Origin: Parasulfuritortus sp036391875
Lineage (GTDB): Bacteria; Pseudomonadota; Gammaproteobacteria; Burkholderiales; Thiobacillaceae
NCBI GenBank assembly: GCA_036391875.1
Contig: DASVZA010000030.1
Coordinates: 1-64,000, forward strand
Length of the DNA stretch: 64,000 nt
Direction of reading: 5' to 3'
The stretch's first letter is position 1. Every line of letters starts with the position of its first letter. Below the pieces are notes generated by a model, which was not told the DNA's origin, made no database searches, and saw only the letters and a list, made by a program, of their open reading frames with translations. The translations under genes and the position numbers were made by a program. This document shows, in pieces, positions 15,553-24,717 of this stretch.

Positions 15553-16872
15553 ATGAACAAACTTCCCGACACCCCCTATCTGGATCAGCTGGAATCCGGT
15601 CGTTGGCCCTCCTTCGTCACCGGCTTGAAGCGTCTGGCCCAGGACAATCCGATGATGGTCGACCTGCTCGGTCAGCTGGAGACGTCTTATGAAACCCGCA
15701 AGGGCTACTGGAAGGGCGGCACGGTTGGCGTGATCGGCTACGGCGGCGGCATCATTCCCCGCTTCACCGAATTGAAGGATGCGGACGGCAAGCCGCTCTT
15801 TCCCGATGCCGCCGAGTTCCACACCCTGAGGGTGCAGCCGCCGGCCGGCATGCATTACAGCTCAGACCTGCTGCGCAAGCTGTGCGACGCCTGGCTCGAG
15901 GCCGGGGGTTCGGGCCTGATCGCATTCCACGGCCAGTCCGGCGACATCATGTTCCAGGGCATCAGCTCAGCCAACGTGCAGCACGCCTTCGACAACCTCA
16001 ACGCGATCGGTTTCGACCTGGGCGGCGCCGGCCCGGCGCTGCGCACCTCGATGTCCTGTGTCGGCGCGGCTCGTTGCGAGATGTCCAACTACGACGAGGC
16101 GCGGGCATTGCGCACGGTGATCAACGCCAACCTGGACGACATGCACCGGCCCAGCCTGCCGTACAAGTTCAAGTTCAAGTTCTCGGGTTGTCCGAACGAC
16201 TGCGTCAACGCCATCCAGCGTTCCGACATGGCGACCATCGGCACCTGGCGCGACAACATCCAGACCAACGAGGCGCTGGCCAAGGACTGGATGGCCGATC
16301 ACAGCATGAACGACCTGGTGAACATGGTGGTCAGCCTGTGTCCGACCAAGGCCATCACCCTGCGCGATTTCGGCACCCCGAAGAAGGACCACGAATCGGT
16401 GCTGCGGGTCGGCCTGGAGACCGAGATGGCGATCGACAACCACAACTGCGTGCGCTGCATGCACTGCCTGAACGTCATGCCCGGCGCGCTGCTGCCCGGC
16501 AAGGACAAGGGCGTGACCATCCTGGTCGGCGGCAAAGGCGTGCTCAAGATCGGCGCCACCATGGGCACGGTCATCATCCCATTCATGAAACTGGAGACCG
16601 ACGAGGACTTCGAGAAGCTGAACGACCTGGCGCGCAGCATCCTCGACTTCTTCGCCGAAAACGCGCTCGACCACGAGCGTACCGGCGAGATGATCGAGCG
16701 CATCGGCCTGGTCAATTTCCTGGAAGGCATCGGCCTCGAGGTCGATCCCAACATGATCGTCCACCCGCGTACCAATCCCTATGTCCGCACGGACAACTGG
16801 AACGAGGAGGCGGAACGCTGGTACGCCCGTAAAGCGGCCGAGAAGGAGGCGGTACAGGCCAGGGCGGCCTGA
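15553..16872 (+). CDS. dsrA: Dissimilatory sulfite reductase alpha subunit, solitary reverse-type
   Basis: DsrA normally pairs with DsrB. In sulfur oxidisers this enzyme oxidises stored or persulfidic sulfur to sulfite in the cytoplasm. The 439-residue protein is full length and starts LPDTPYLDQLESGRWPSF, as in oxidative DsrA proteins. Siroheme/[4Fe-4S] ligands are intact: C169-x5-C175 (SCVGAARCEMS) and C213-x3-C217 (SGCPNDCVNA). So is the inserted ferredoxin domain: C263, C299, C302 and C305 (NCVRCMHCLNVMP). GAGGAGG precedes the ATG. No dsrB, dsrEFH, dsrC or dsrMKJOP follows; a terminator and glyQ do. It may be a second copy besides a complete dsr cluster elsewhere, or a regulator or partner-swapping subunit. 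Confidence 0.93.
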   Translation: MNKLPDTPYLDQLESGRWPSFVTGLKRLAQDNPMMVDLLGQLETSYETRKGYWKGGTVGVIGYGGGIIPRFTELKDADGKPLFPDAAEFHTLRVQPPAGMHYSSDLLRKLCDAWLEAGGSGLIAFHGQSGDIMFQGISSANVQHAFDNLNAIGFDLGGAGPALRTSMSCVGAARCEMSNYDEARALRTVINANLDDMHRPSLPYKFKFKFSGCPNDCVNAIQRSDMATIGTWRDNIQTNEALAKDWMADHSMNDLVNMVVSLCPTKAITLRDFGTPKKDHESVLRVGLETEMAIDNHNCVRCMHCLNVMPGALLPGKDKGVTILVGGKGVLKIGATMGTVIIPFMKLETDEDFEKLNDLARSILDFFAENALDHERTGEMIERIGLVNFLEGIGLEVDPNMIVHPRTNPYVRTDNWNEEAERWYARKAAEKEAVQARAA

Positions 16873-16886
16873 GCAGGGCGTGGACG

Positions 16887-16918
16887 CACGGCGGCGGGAC
16901 CTACCGCCGCCGTGTTTT
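16887..16918 (+). terminator. Rho-independent terminator of dsrA
   Basis: A perfect 11-bp GC-rich stem (CACGGCGGCGG, loop GACCTA, CCGCCGCCGTG) is followed directly by TTTT. It lies 14 bp after the dsrA stop, so dsrA is a monocistronic unit and is not cotranscribed with glyQ. Confidence 0.85.
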
Positions 16919-16940
16919 ATGCGGACAAATCGTGTCGGCC

Positions 16941-16970
16941 GTGCAAGAAACGGGCCGCGAACGGTAAAAT
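16941..16970 (+). promoter_or_regulatory. Likely promoter of glyQ-glyS
   Basis: GTGCAA (16941-16946) and TAAAAT (16965-16970) are separated by 18 bases and sit 28 bp before the glyQ start. The -10 is good and the -35 is weak. Confidence 0.4.
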
Positions 16971-16997
16971 GGCGGACTCTTCGAAGAAAAAAACGCC

Positions 16998-17927
16998 ATG
17001 CCCGCATTTCAAGACATCATTCTGACCCTCCAGAAGTACTGGGGTGAGCAAGGTTGCGTCATCCTGCAGCCCTACGACCTCGAGGTCGGCGCCGGCACCA
17101 GCCACACCGCCACCTTCCTGCGCGCCCTCGGTCCCGAGCCCTGGCAGGCCGCCTACGTGCAGCCCAGCCGCCGGCCCAAGGATGGCCGCTACGGCGAGAA
17201 CCCCAACCGTGGTCAGCATTACTACCAGTTCCAGGTGGTGCTGAAACCGGCGCCGGAAAACATCCTGGACCTCTATCTCGGTTCCCTGGAGGCCCTGGGC
17301 TTCGATCTCAAGCAGAACGACATCCGCTTCGTCGAGGACGACTGGGAAAACCCGACCCTGGGCGCCTGGGGCCTGGGCTGGGAGGTCTGGCTGAACGGCA
17401 TGGAAGTGACCCAGTTCACCTACTTCCAGCAGGTCGGCGGCATCAACTGCAAGCCGATCACCGGCGAGATCACCTACGGCCTGGAGCGCCTGGCCATGTA
17501 CCTGCAGGGCGTGGAAAACATGTTCGACCTGGAATACGCACCCGGCGTCAGTTACGGCGACGTCTTCCACCAGAACGAGGTCGAGCAGTCGGCCTACAAC
17601 TTCGAGCACAGCGACGTGGAGTTCCTGCTGACCGCATTCAATGCCCACGAGAAGCAGGCCAAGCACCTGATGGAAGCGCAATTGGCCCTGCCGGCCTATG
17701 AGCAAGTCCTGAAGGCCGGCCACACCTTCAACCTGCTCGACGCCCGGGGCGCCATCTCGGTCACCGAACGCGCCGCCTACATCGGCCGCATCCGCAACCT
17801 GGCCCGCAGCGTGGCCCAGAGCTACGTCGATTCGCGCGCCCGCCTGGGCTTTCCGATGGCCCCGAAGGCGTGGGCCGACGAAGTGCTGGCCCAGATCGAG
17901 AAACAGAACGAGAAGAAGGCGGCCTGA
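16998..17927 (+). CDS. glyQ: Glycyl-tRNA synthetase alpha chain
   Basis: GlyQ is the catalytic alpha chain of the bacterial alpha2-beta2 glycyl-tRNA synthetase, charging tRNA-Gly. The 309-residue length is standard. It begins FQDIILTLQKYWGEQGC, and has GAGTSHTATFLRALGPEPW, VQPSRRPKDGRYGENPNR (motif 2 region) and the motif 3-like EITYGLERLAMYLQ. It is followed after two bases by glyS, as in most proteobacteria. Confidence 0.98.
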   Translation: MPAFQDIILTLQKYWGEQGCVILQPYDLEVGAGTSHTATFLRALGPEPWQAAYVQPSRRPKDGRYGENPNRGQHYYQFQVVLKPAPENILDLYLGSLEALGFDLKQNDIRFVEDDWENPTLGAWGLGWEVWLNGMEVTQFTYFQQVGGINCKPITGEITYGLERLAMYLQGVENMFDLEYAPGVSYGDVFHQNEVEQSAYNFEHSDVEFLLTAFNAHEKQAKHLMEAQLALPAYEQVLKAGHTFNLLDARGAISVTERAAYIGRIRNLARSVAQSYVDSRARLGFPMAPKAWADEVLAQIEKQNEKKAA

Positions 17928-17929
17928 AC

Positions 17930-20032
17930 ATGACCAAGAATCTGCTCGTTGAACTGTTCGTCGAGGAACTGCCGCCCAAGGCGTTGAAGAAGTTGGGCGA
18001 GTCATTCTCCGCCACTCTGTTCGAATCCCTCCAGGCCCAGGGCCTAGTCGGCGCTGATGCTGCCGTCACCGCCTATGCCTCGCCGCGCCGTCTGGCGGCG
18101 CACATCACGTCCGTGGCGGGCCAGGCGGCCGACAAGCCGGCGTCGCAGAAGCTGATGCCGGTCAGCGTCGGCCTCGATGCCGCCGGCCAGCCGACCCCGG
18201 CCCTGGTCAAGAAGCTGGGCGCGCTCGGCCTGGATGCCTCCGTGGTGTCTCAGTTGAAGCGCGAAGGCGAGGGCAAGGCCGAAACCCTGTTTTTTGATTC
18301 CATGGTCAAGGGCGCGACCCTGGCCGACGGCCTGCAGAAGGCGATCGAAGACGCCCTGACCAAGCTGCCCATTCCCAAGGTGATGACCTATCAGTTGGCC
18401 GACGGCTGGACCTCGGTCAACTTCGTGCGGCCGGCCCACGCCCTGGTCGCCCTGTACGGCGCCGACGTGGTGCCGGTGTCGGTGCTCGGCCTGACTTCCG
18501 GGCGCGAGACCCAGGGCCACCGCTTCGAGGCGGCCAATCCGACGCTGTCGATCAAGGATGCCGACAGCTACGAGGCCCAGATGGAAGGCGAAGGCGCGGT
18601 CATCCCCGGCTTCGAGAAGCGGCGCGACGAGATCGCCCGCCAGCTGGCCGAGGCCGCGGCCAAGGTCGGTGGCGGTGCCCAGCCGATCGAGGACTCCGCC
18701 CTGCTCGACGAGGTGACCGCCCTGGTCGAACGGCCCAACGTGCTGGTCTGCCAGTTCGAGGAGGAATACCTCCAGGTGCCGCAGGAATGCCTGATCCTGA
18801 CCATGAAGGCGAACCAGAAGTATTTTCCGCTGCTGGATGCCGCCGGCAAGCTGACCAACCAGTTCCTGATCGTCTCCAACATCCACCCGGCCGACCCGTC
18901 GCAGGTGATCGGCGGCAACGAGCGGGTGGTGCGGCCGCGCCTGGCCGACGCCAAGTTCTTCTTCGACCAGGACCGCAAGAAGACGCTGGCTTCGCGGGTC
19001 GAGTCGCTCGACCGCGTGGTCTACCACAACAAGCTGGGCACGCAGGGCGCCCGCATCCGGCGGCTGATGAAGCTGGCCGGCGAGATCGCCCGACAGCTGG
19101 GCGCCGATCCCGCCTTGGCGACACGCGCCGCCGAACTGGCCAAGGCCGACCTGGTCACCGACATGGTCGGCGAGTTTCCCGAACTGCAGGGCATCATGGG
19201 CCGCTACTACGCGCTGCACGACGGCGAGCCGGCCGAGGTCGCCGAGGCGGTCGAGACCCATTACAAGCCGCGCTTCGCCGGCGACACCCTGGCCGACGGC
19301 AACGTCGCCCTGGCGGTGGCGCTGGCCGAACGGCTGGATACCCTGGTCGGCATCTTCGGCATCGGCCTGGTGCCGACCGGCGACAAGGATCCGTTCGCGC
19401 TGCGCCGTGCGGCGCTGGGCGTGCTGCGCATGCTGATGGAACGTTACCTGCCGCTCGACCTGATGCAGCTGCTGGAACTGGCCCAGAGCCAGTTCGACAA
19501 GGAGCAGATCGCCGCCAGCACGGCGGTCGACGTGTTCCAGTTCATGCAGGAACGCCTGCGCGTCTACCTCAAGGAGCGCGGCGCCATGCAGGACGAGGTG
19601 GAGTCCGTGGTGGTGCAGGCGCCGACCCGCATCGACCGGGTGCCGGCGCGGCTGGCCGCGGTGGCCGAGTTCCGCAAGCTGCCCGAGGCCGAGGCCCTGG
19701 CTGCCGCCAACAAGCGCATCCGCAACATCCTGAAGAAGACCGAAGCGGCCGAAGTGGCGGTCGATGCCGCCCTGATCCAGGCCGGGGCCGAGAGCGAACT
19801 GTACCAGTCGCTGCTGGCGGTGGAACCGGACGTCGACACGGCCTTGGCCAACCTCGACTACACGGCGGCCCTGACCCGGTTGGCCAGCGTCCGAGCCGCG
19901 GTCGACCGCTTCTTCGACGAGGTCATGGTGATGGTTGACGAACCCTTGATCCGGGCCAACCGCCTGGCGCTGCTGGGCCGCCTGTCCGGCACCATGAACA
20001 GTGTCGCCGATATCGCCGAGCTGACCAGTTGA
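17930..20032 (+). CDS. glyS: Glycyl-tRNA synthetase beta chain
   Basis: GlyS (700 residues) supplies the tRNA-binding HD-like and anticodon-binding parts of glycyl-tRNA synthetase. It starts MTKNLLVELFVEELPPKAL, the family N-terminus. It contains KANQKYFPLLDAAGKL and RLADAKFFFDQDRKK, typical GlyS stretches, and ends with the DALR-type anticodon-binding domain (FFDEVMVMVDEPLIRANR). The ATG at 17930 gives the conserved start; the extra 20 codons upstream overlap glyQ. Confidence 0.98.
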   Translation: MTKNLLVELFVEELPPKALKKLGESFSATLFESLQAQGLVGADAAVTAYASPRRLAAHITSVAGQAADKPASQKLMPVSVGLDAAGQPTPALVKKLGALGLDASVVSQLKREGEGKAETLFFDSMVKGATLADGLQKAIEDALTKLPIPKVMTYQLADGWTSVNFVRPAHALVALYGADVVPVSVLGLTSGRETQGHRFEAANPTLSIKDADSYEAQMEGEGAVIPGFEKRRDEIARQLAEAAAKVGGGAQPIEDSALLDEVTALVERPNVLVCQFEEEYLQVPQECLILTMKANQKYFPLLDAAGKLTNQFLIVSNIHPADPSQVIGGNERVVRPRLADAKFFFDQDRKKTLASRVESLDRVVYHNKLGTQGARIRRLMKLAGEIARQLGADPALATRAAELAKADLVTDMVGEFPELQGIMGRYYALHDGEPAEVAEAVETHYKPRFAGDTLADGNVALAVALAERLDTLVGIFGIGLVPTGDKDPFALRRAALGVLRMLMERYLPLDLMQLLELAQSQFDKEQIAASTAVDVFQFMQERLRVYLKERGAMQDEVESVVVQAPTRIDRVPARLAAVAEFRKLPEAEALAAANKRIRNILKKTEAAEVAVDAALIQAGAESELYQSLLAVEPDVDTALANLDYTAALTRLASVRAAVDRFFDEVMVMVDEPLIRANRLALLGRLSGTMNSVADIAELTS

Positions 20033-21234
20033 GCGACCGGATGGTCGAGGTGGAAGAACTGGCGGAGTCCCTGCGCATAGACCGGCTGACGGCCGAGTTC
20101 TACTACAGCGACACGGAACGGGATTTCCGCCGCTACATCCGCGACAGCCGGATCCGCGACACCCGTCTGGCCATCATCCTGGCGGCCCTGTTCTACCTGG
20201 CCTTCGCGGTCACCGACTTCCTGGTCATGGGCGGGCAGGGCGACTACCTCCTGGTGATGCTGCTGCGCATGGTGGTCTGCGCGGTCGGCCTGGGCGCCGT
20301 GTTCGTCGGCCAGAAATACTGGTGGCATCTGGTCAACGGCACGATCCCGACCTTCGTGGTGGGCTTCGCGCTGGGCGCTTTCCTGCTCAGTACCATGATC
20401 GTGCCGCTGCAATACGGCGTCCACGGCATGGGCATGATGGTCATGCTGCTCGGTGTCTATGTGTTCATTCCCAACCGCTACATATTGAGCCTGTCGGTAT
20501 CGTCCGTCGCCAGCGTGTTCTTCATCGTGATCCTGTTCAGCCGCTACGACCTGGATCTGGGCCAGATGGCCACCCTGACGGCCATCATCCTGGTGACCAA
20601 CGTCCTGGGGGCGATGACGGCCTATCGGCTGAGTCGGCTGATGCGTGAGGAATATCGGGATCACGCCACCCTCAGGGTGTCCCATCAGAAACTGAATGTC
20701 GCCATGGACGAACGCCTGCGTCTCGAAGAGGTTTTGCGCCGGCGGGCGGAGATCGACGAAGTGACCGGCGCGCCCAACCGCAGCGCCCTGTTCGAACATG
20801 CCGAGAAAATGCTGGCCTGGGCGAACGAGGCGGAGCGGCCGCTCTCGCTGCTGCTTTGCGACGTGGACTATTTCAAGCAGTTCAACGGCACCTACGGCCA
20901 CCTGCGCAGCGACGAGGTGCTCAAAGCCATGGTGGCGGTGGCCGATGCCCTGTTGAGCGGCGAGCAGTATCTTGCCCGCCTCGGCGGCGAGGAATTCGTC
21001 ATCCTGTTGCCCGGCAGCGAGCTGCAGGAGGCGGTGCGGCTGGCCGAGCGCATCCGGGCCGAATGCCAGCGGACCCCGGTCGTCATGGGCGATGTCAGCG
21101 TCCATTTCACCATCAGCATCGGCGTGGCCCAGTATCGTCCGGGCGATTCCATCAACGTGGCCCTGAGGCGGGTGGACGAGGCGATGGCCGCGGCAAAATA
21201 CAAGGGACGCAATCGGATCGAGGTGGCCAACTGA
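20029..21234 (+). CDS. Membrane diguanylate cyclase (GGDEF) without I-site
   Basis: The 401-residue protein has about six predicted membrane helices (residues about 45-210), a short linker helix and a C-terminal GGDEF domain with GGEEF at 319-323 and a good substrate pocket (DVDYFKQFNGTYGH). It should make cyclic di-GMP. The inhibitory RxxD motif five residues before GGEEF is absent (SGEQ there), unlike the other five cyclases in this window, so product feedback may be lost. The TTG at 20029 overlaps the glyS stop; ATG at 20041 is an equally good start. It is coupled to glyS and followed by gmhB. Confidence 0.87.
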   Translation: MSDRMVEVEELAESLRIDRLTAEFYYSDTERDFRRYIRDSRIRDTRLAIILAALFYLAFAVTDFLVMGGQGDYLLVMLLRMVVCAVGLGAVFVGQKYWWHLVNGTIPTFVVGFALGAFLLSTMIVPLQYGVHGMGMMVMLLGVYVFIPNRYILSLSVSSVASVFFIVILFSRYDLDLGQMATLTAIILVTNVLGAMTAYRLSRLMREEYRDHATLRVSHQKLNVAMDERLRLEEVLRRRAEIDEVTGAPNRSALFEHAEKMLAWANEAERPLSLLLCDVDYFKQFNGTYGHLRSDEVLKAMVAVADALLSGEQYLARLGGEEFVILLPGSELQEAVRLAERIRAECQRTPVVMGDVSVHFTISIGVAQYRPGDSINVALRRVDEAMAAAKYKGRNRIEVAN

Positions 21235-21295
21235 AGCGCGGCTTGAATCCTGGCCCGGTTCGTGCGCAAAATTGGCCATTAGCCAGGGTATTGCC

Positions 21296-21841
21296 ATGAA
21301 ACTAGTCATCCTCGATCGCGATGGGGTCATCAACCACGACTCCGACCAGTTCATCAAGTCGCCCGACGAATGGAAGCCCATTCCCGGCAGCGTCGAGGCC
21401 ATCGCACGCCTCAACCAGGCCGGTTACCGGGTGGTGGTGGCCACCAACCAGTCCGGTCTGGGGCGCGGCCTGTTCTGCATGGCCATGCTGAACAGCATCC
21501 ACGCCAAGATGCACAAGCTGGTCGGCCAGGCTGGCGGCCGCATCGACGCCGTATTCCTGTGCCCCCATCCGGCCGACGCCGAATGCGACTGCCGCAAGCC
21601 GCGGGCCGGCCTGTTCCGCGACATCGCCAAGCGCTATCACACCGACCTGACCGGGGTGCCGGCCATCGGCGACGCCCTGCGCGATCTGCAGGCGGCGGCG
21701 GCGGTCGGCGCCCGGCCGATGCTGGTCCGCACCGGCAAGGGCAACCGTACTTTGGCCAGCGGCGGCGTGCCGGAAGGCACGCCGGTCTACGCCGACCTGG
21801 CCGAGGCGGTGGCCGAACTGCTCGGCAAAACCGAAGCCTGA
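21296..21841 (+). CDS. gmhB: D-glycero-D-manno-heptose 1,7-bisphosphate phosphatase
   Basis: GmhB removes the 7-phosphate in ADP-heptose synthesis for the lipopolysaccharide inner core. The 181-residue HAD phosphatase shows the catalytic LDRDGVIN (D7, D9), TNQSGLGRG (motif II Thr), and the family zinc site CPHPADAECDCRKP. The ATG at 21296 starts directly at MKLVILDRDG; an upstream in-frame ATG adds eight unlikely residues. The glyS/gmhB/plsC order is common in betaproteobacteria. Confidence 0.95.
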   Translation: MKLVILDRDGVINHDSDQFIKSPDEWKPIPGSVEAIARLNQAGYRVVVATNQSGLGRGLFCMAMLNSIHAKMHKLVGQAGGRIDAVFLCPHPADAECDCRKPRAGLFRDIAKRYHTDLTGVPAIGDALRDLQAAAAVGARPMLVRTGKGNRTLASGGVPEGTPVYADLAEAVAELLGKTEA

Positions 21842-21880
21842 TTTTCCGGTATTTCCCACAACTTTGAACAATCCATAGGC

Positions 21881-22585
21881 ATGACCCTACTGCGTTCCCT
21901 GCTGTTCCTGATCCTGCAGTCCGCCTTCACGGTGGTGTTCGCCCTGTCCGCCCTGGTCGCGGTGCCGCTGCCGCCGATTCCCCGCTACCGCTTCATCGGC
22001 ATCTGGGCCCGGGTGGTCATGTTCCTGGCCCGTTACGTGCTCGGCATCCGCTATCGGGTGGAGGGCCTGGAAAACCTGCCGGCCGGCGGACCGGCCATCG
22101 TCATGTCCAAGCACCAGTCGGCCTGGGAGACCATCGCCTATCAGCTGATCTTTCCGCCCCTGTCCTTCGTCTTGAAGAAGGAGCTGCTGCGGATTCCGTT
22201 TTTCGGCTGGGGTCTGGCCATGATCAGCCCGATCGCCATCGATCGGGATGCCGGTCGCGAGGCGCTCAAGGATATCGAGGATCAGGGCAACGACCGCTTG
22301 GCCAAGGGCTTCTGGGTGCTGATCTTCCCGGAGGGCACCCGGGTCAAGCCGGGCGAAACCGGCAAGTACAACATCGGCGGCGCCTGGCTGGCGGCCAAGA
22401 CCGGCGTGCCGGTCATCCCGGTGGCGCACAATGCCGGCCGGCTGTGGCCCAAGAATGCCTTTCTCAAGCGCGCCGGCCTGATCAGCGTGGTCATCGGCCC
22501 GCCCATCGCCACGGCCGGCAAGAAGGCGTCCGTCATCAACGCCGAGGTCGAGGCCTGGATCGAGGCCGCGATGCAGAAGCTATGA
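21881..22585 (+). CDS. plsC: 1-acyl-sn-glycerol-3-phosphate acyltransferase
   Basis: PlsC transfers an acyl chain to lysophosphatidic acid to make phosphatidic acid at the inner membrane. The 234-residue protein has an N-terminal membrane segment (LLFLILQSAFTVVFALSALV), the catalytic motif H78-x4-E83 (SKHQSAWE; Glu rather than the commoner Asp), LIFPEGTRVKPGE for phosphate binding, and VPVIPVAHNAG. It shares a four-base ATGA overlap with the next gene. Confidence 0.93.
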   Translation: MTLLRSLLFLILQSAFTVVFALSALVAVPLPPIPRYRFIGIWARVVMFLARYVLGIRYRVEGLENLPAGGPAIVMSKHQSAWETIAYQLIFPPLSFVLKKELLRIPFFGWGLAMISPIAIDRDAGREALKDIEDQGNDRLAKGFWVLIFPEGTRVKPGETGKYNIGGAWLAAKTGVPVIPVAHNAGRLWPKNAFLKRAGLISVVIGPPIATAGKKASVINAEVEAWIEAAMQKL

Positions 22586-23310
22586 TCTTTCGCCGCCGTC
22601 CTGCCTCTGTCCGGCGCGAGCAGATGCTCGCGTCGGTGGCATTGGACGGCGAGCCGTTCACCTACCTGCTCAAACGCAGTTCGGCCCGCCGCAGCCTGAG
22701 TCTGCGGGTGAATGCCGAAGGCATGGCCCAGGTCAATGCGCCCTGGTCGATGGCCCAAACCCGCATCGACGCCTTCCTGCGCCAGCATGCCGCCTGGCTG
22801 CGCCGGCAACTGGCCCGCCACCGGGCCGAGCCGGTCTGGGCCGACGGCTTGCTGTTGCCCTTTCTGGGGGGCGAGCTGCGGCTCGACTGGCGTGTTTCGG
22901 CGCACCGCCGCAGTGCGCGCCGGGAGGGCGGGTGCGTCGTTTGCGAAGCCCCCGATGGGCATCTGGAGCCGACCGTCATCGGTTGGTATCACGCCGAGGC
23001 GGAAAGCTATCTGGATCGTCGCCTGAGCCAGGTCTGTACCGGCCGCGGCCTGAAGGTGCCGGCCTGGCGGCTGTCCGATGCCCGGACCCGCTGGGGCAGT
23101 CTGTCGGCCAAGGGGGTGGTCAGCTTGAACTGGCGGCTCATCAAGGCCAGCCCGGACGAGATCGACTACGTCATCTGCCACGAACTGGCCCACTTCCGCC
23201 GGCGCGACCATTCGGCGGCGTTCTGGCGCGAAGTGGCGTCGTTGTTTCCCGATTACCAGGACATGCGCGAGCGGCTGCGCCTAAACGCGGCGCATTACCT
23301 GTCCTTCTGA
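22582..23310 (+). CDS. YgjP-like M48-family metallopeptidase (DUF45)
   Basis: The 242-residue protein is a soluble zinc metallopeptidase of the DUF45/WLM-like group with the site H200-ELA-H204 (VICHELAHFRRRDHS) and a conserved DARTRWGSLSAKG stretch. Substrates of this family are poorly known. The ATG at 22582 overlaps the plsC stop, which supports this start over the long out-of-frame extension. It converges with the HD-GYP gene. Confidence 0.88.
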   Translation: MIFRRRPASVRREQMLASVALDGEPFTYLLKRSSARRSLSLRVNAEGMAQVNAPWSMAQTRIDAFLRQHAAWLRRQLARHRAEPVWADGLLLPFLGGELRLDWRVSAHRRSARREGGCVVCEAPDGHLEPTVIGWYHAEAESYLDRRLSQVCTGRGLKVPAWRLSDARTRWGSLSAKGVVSLNWRLIKASPDEIDYVICHELAHFRRRDHSAAFWREVASLFPDYQDMRERLRLNAAHYLSF

Positions 23311-23325
23311 AGCCTGCTTGGGCGC

Positions 23326-24606
23326 TTACTTGCGCGGCTTGTCGCCTTCCGTCTCGTTGAAGTAATAGGTGATCCGCTGGCGTGGGCTGAGGTAGTCGAA
23401 CACCTCGCGCGGCAGTTCGGCCGGCCGGTAGGTGCGGACGATCTTCAGGTCCGACTCCTCCCCCAGATTGGCCAGGATGGCCTCTTCCTTGGGCACCTCC
23501 GGGTCGTAGATCAGCACGACGGGGCGCAGCGGCTGGTTGACGTTGACCGAGACCACCATGCCCCAGATGTCGTCGGTCAGGCTGACCACCGTGCCGGGCG
23601 GGTAGATGCCCATGCTGCGGATGAAGACGCCCAGCGCGGTCGGATCGTACAGGTGCTTCTGTTTGGCGAACATGACCGAGACCGCCTCGTAGGGGGTGAG
23701 CGACTTGGCGAGGTTGGTTTGATTGCACAGGTTGTCGAAGGCATTGGCGATCGCCACGATGCGGGCCGGCCGTGACAGGGTCTTGGCGTCGAGCCGATCA
23801 GGATAGCCGGAGCCGTCCATCGTCTCGTGGTGGTGGAGGACGATGTCGAGCACCGGTGCCGGCAGCTTGAGGCCCTGGCCGATCTCGACGCCGTAGTGGG
23901 GGTGTTCGGCCAGGAAGTTGGCCTCGGCGGCGGTGAGCGGCTCGATCTTGCGCAGTATCTTGTCCGGGATGCGGGTCTTGCCGATGTCGTGGAACAGGGC
24001 GCCCAGGCCGACCAGGCTGATCTCAGGTTTGCCAAGCTTCATCTCCTTGGCCAGCATCATGGCCAGGACCGAGACGTTGAGCGAGTGGAAATAGACGTCC
24101 TCGCCGGCCACCTTGTCGTTCATGGCGTGGATGGCCAGATCCTTGTCGATCAGGATCGAGTCGACCATCTGGGAAACCAGTTGCACCGCCGATTTCATGC
24201 ATTCCTGCGGCCGGGCGTAGAGGTTCTGGTTGATGCTCCTGAAAGTGCCGGCCGCCTCGATGAACTTCTTTTCGCACTGGTTGACCGATTGGCGCAGCTT
24301 CACCAGGCGTTCGACATGCTCCTTCTTCTTGGCGATGGCGGCCAGTTCCTCGGCCGAGGGCGTCGGCGCTGGCGCCGGTGCCGCCCCGCGCGGCTGGATC
24401 GGCAGCGGCGCGCAGTCGCTGCGCGCCGGGTCGAAGCGGATCGTCTTGAGACCGAGGTGGCGCAGGGTCTCCAGCTGTTTCTCGTCTTTGATCTTGAAGC
24501 TCTTGGTCAGGAACGGATGTTCCATCCACTTCAGGTCCAGGGTGATGTAGAGCCCGACCTGGAGGCGATCGATGTCTATGCTGATGTATTCGCCGGCTTC
24601 GGCCAT
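23326..24606 (-). CDS. HD-GYP domain protein, likely cyclic di-GMP phosphodiesterase
   Basis: The 426-residue protein has a DUF3391-type N-terminal domain (about 5-130), an alanine/proline-rich linker (75-85), and an HD-GYP domain. The metal pair is H206-D207 (LFHDIGKTRIP) and the HHHETMDGSGYPD stretch carries the GYP motif at 267-269, so it should cleave cyclic di-GMP. It has no membrane segment. It reads toward the M48 gene and is divergent from gloA. Confidence 0.92.
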   Translation of the reverse strand: MAEAGEYISIDIDRLQVGLYITLDLKWMEHPFLTKSFKIKDEKQLETLRHLGLKTIRFDPARSDCAPLPIQPRGAAPAPAPTPSAEELAAIAKKKEHVERLVKLRQSVNQCEKKFIEAAGTFRSINQNLYARPQECMKSAVQLVSQMVDSILIDKDLAIHAMNDKVAGEDVYFHSLNVSVLAMMLAKEMKLGKPEISLVGLGALFHDIGKTRIPDKILRKIEPLTAAEANFLAEHPHYGVEIGQGLKLPAPVLDIVLHHHETMDGSGYPDRLDAKTLSRPARIVAIANAFDNLCNQTNLAKSLTPYEAVSVMFAKQKHLYDPTALGVFIRSMGIYPPGTVVSLTDDIWGMVVSVNVNQPLRPVVLIYDPEVPKEEAILANLGEESDLKIVRTYRPAELPREVFDYLSPRQRITYYFNETEGDKPRK

Positions 24607-24717
24607 TGTCTAATAAGTAACGGATATCATTGGGACGTGATTTTAGCGGCATGCGGCGGGAATTATTCAATGCTTGCCGCTGTGTATTGAATCAACCCGA
24701 CTTTGAGAGGATTCGCC

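Noticed and set aside
15390..15572. Longer N-terminus for the Rrf2 regulator
   Set aside because: It would include the divergent promoter and the dsrA start. The protein family begins at MLRIAKLTDYA.
15553..16872. Assimilatory sulfite reductase (CysI) or nitrite reductase as an alternative for dsrA
   Set aside because: The inserted ferredoxin domain and the Dsr-specific N-terminus and C-terminal regions fit DsrA; CysI lacks the ferredoxin insert.
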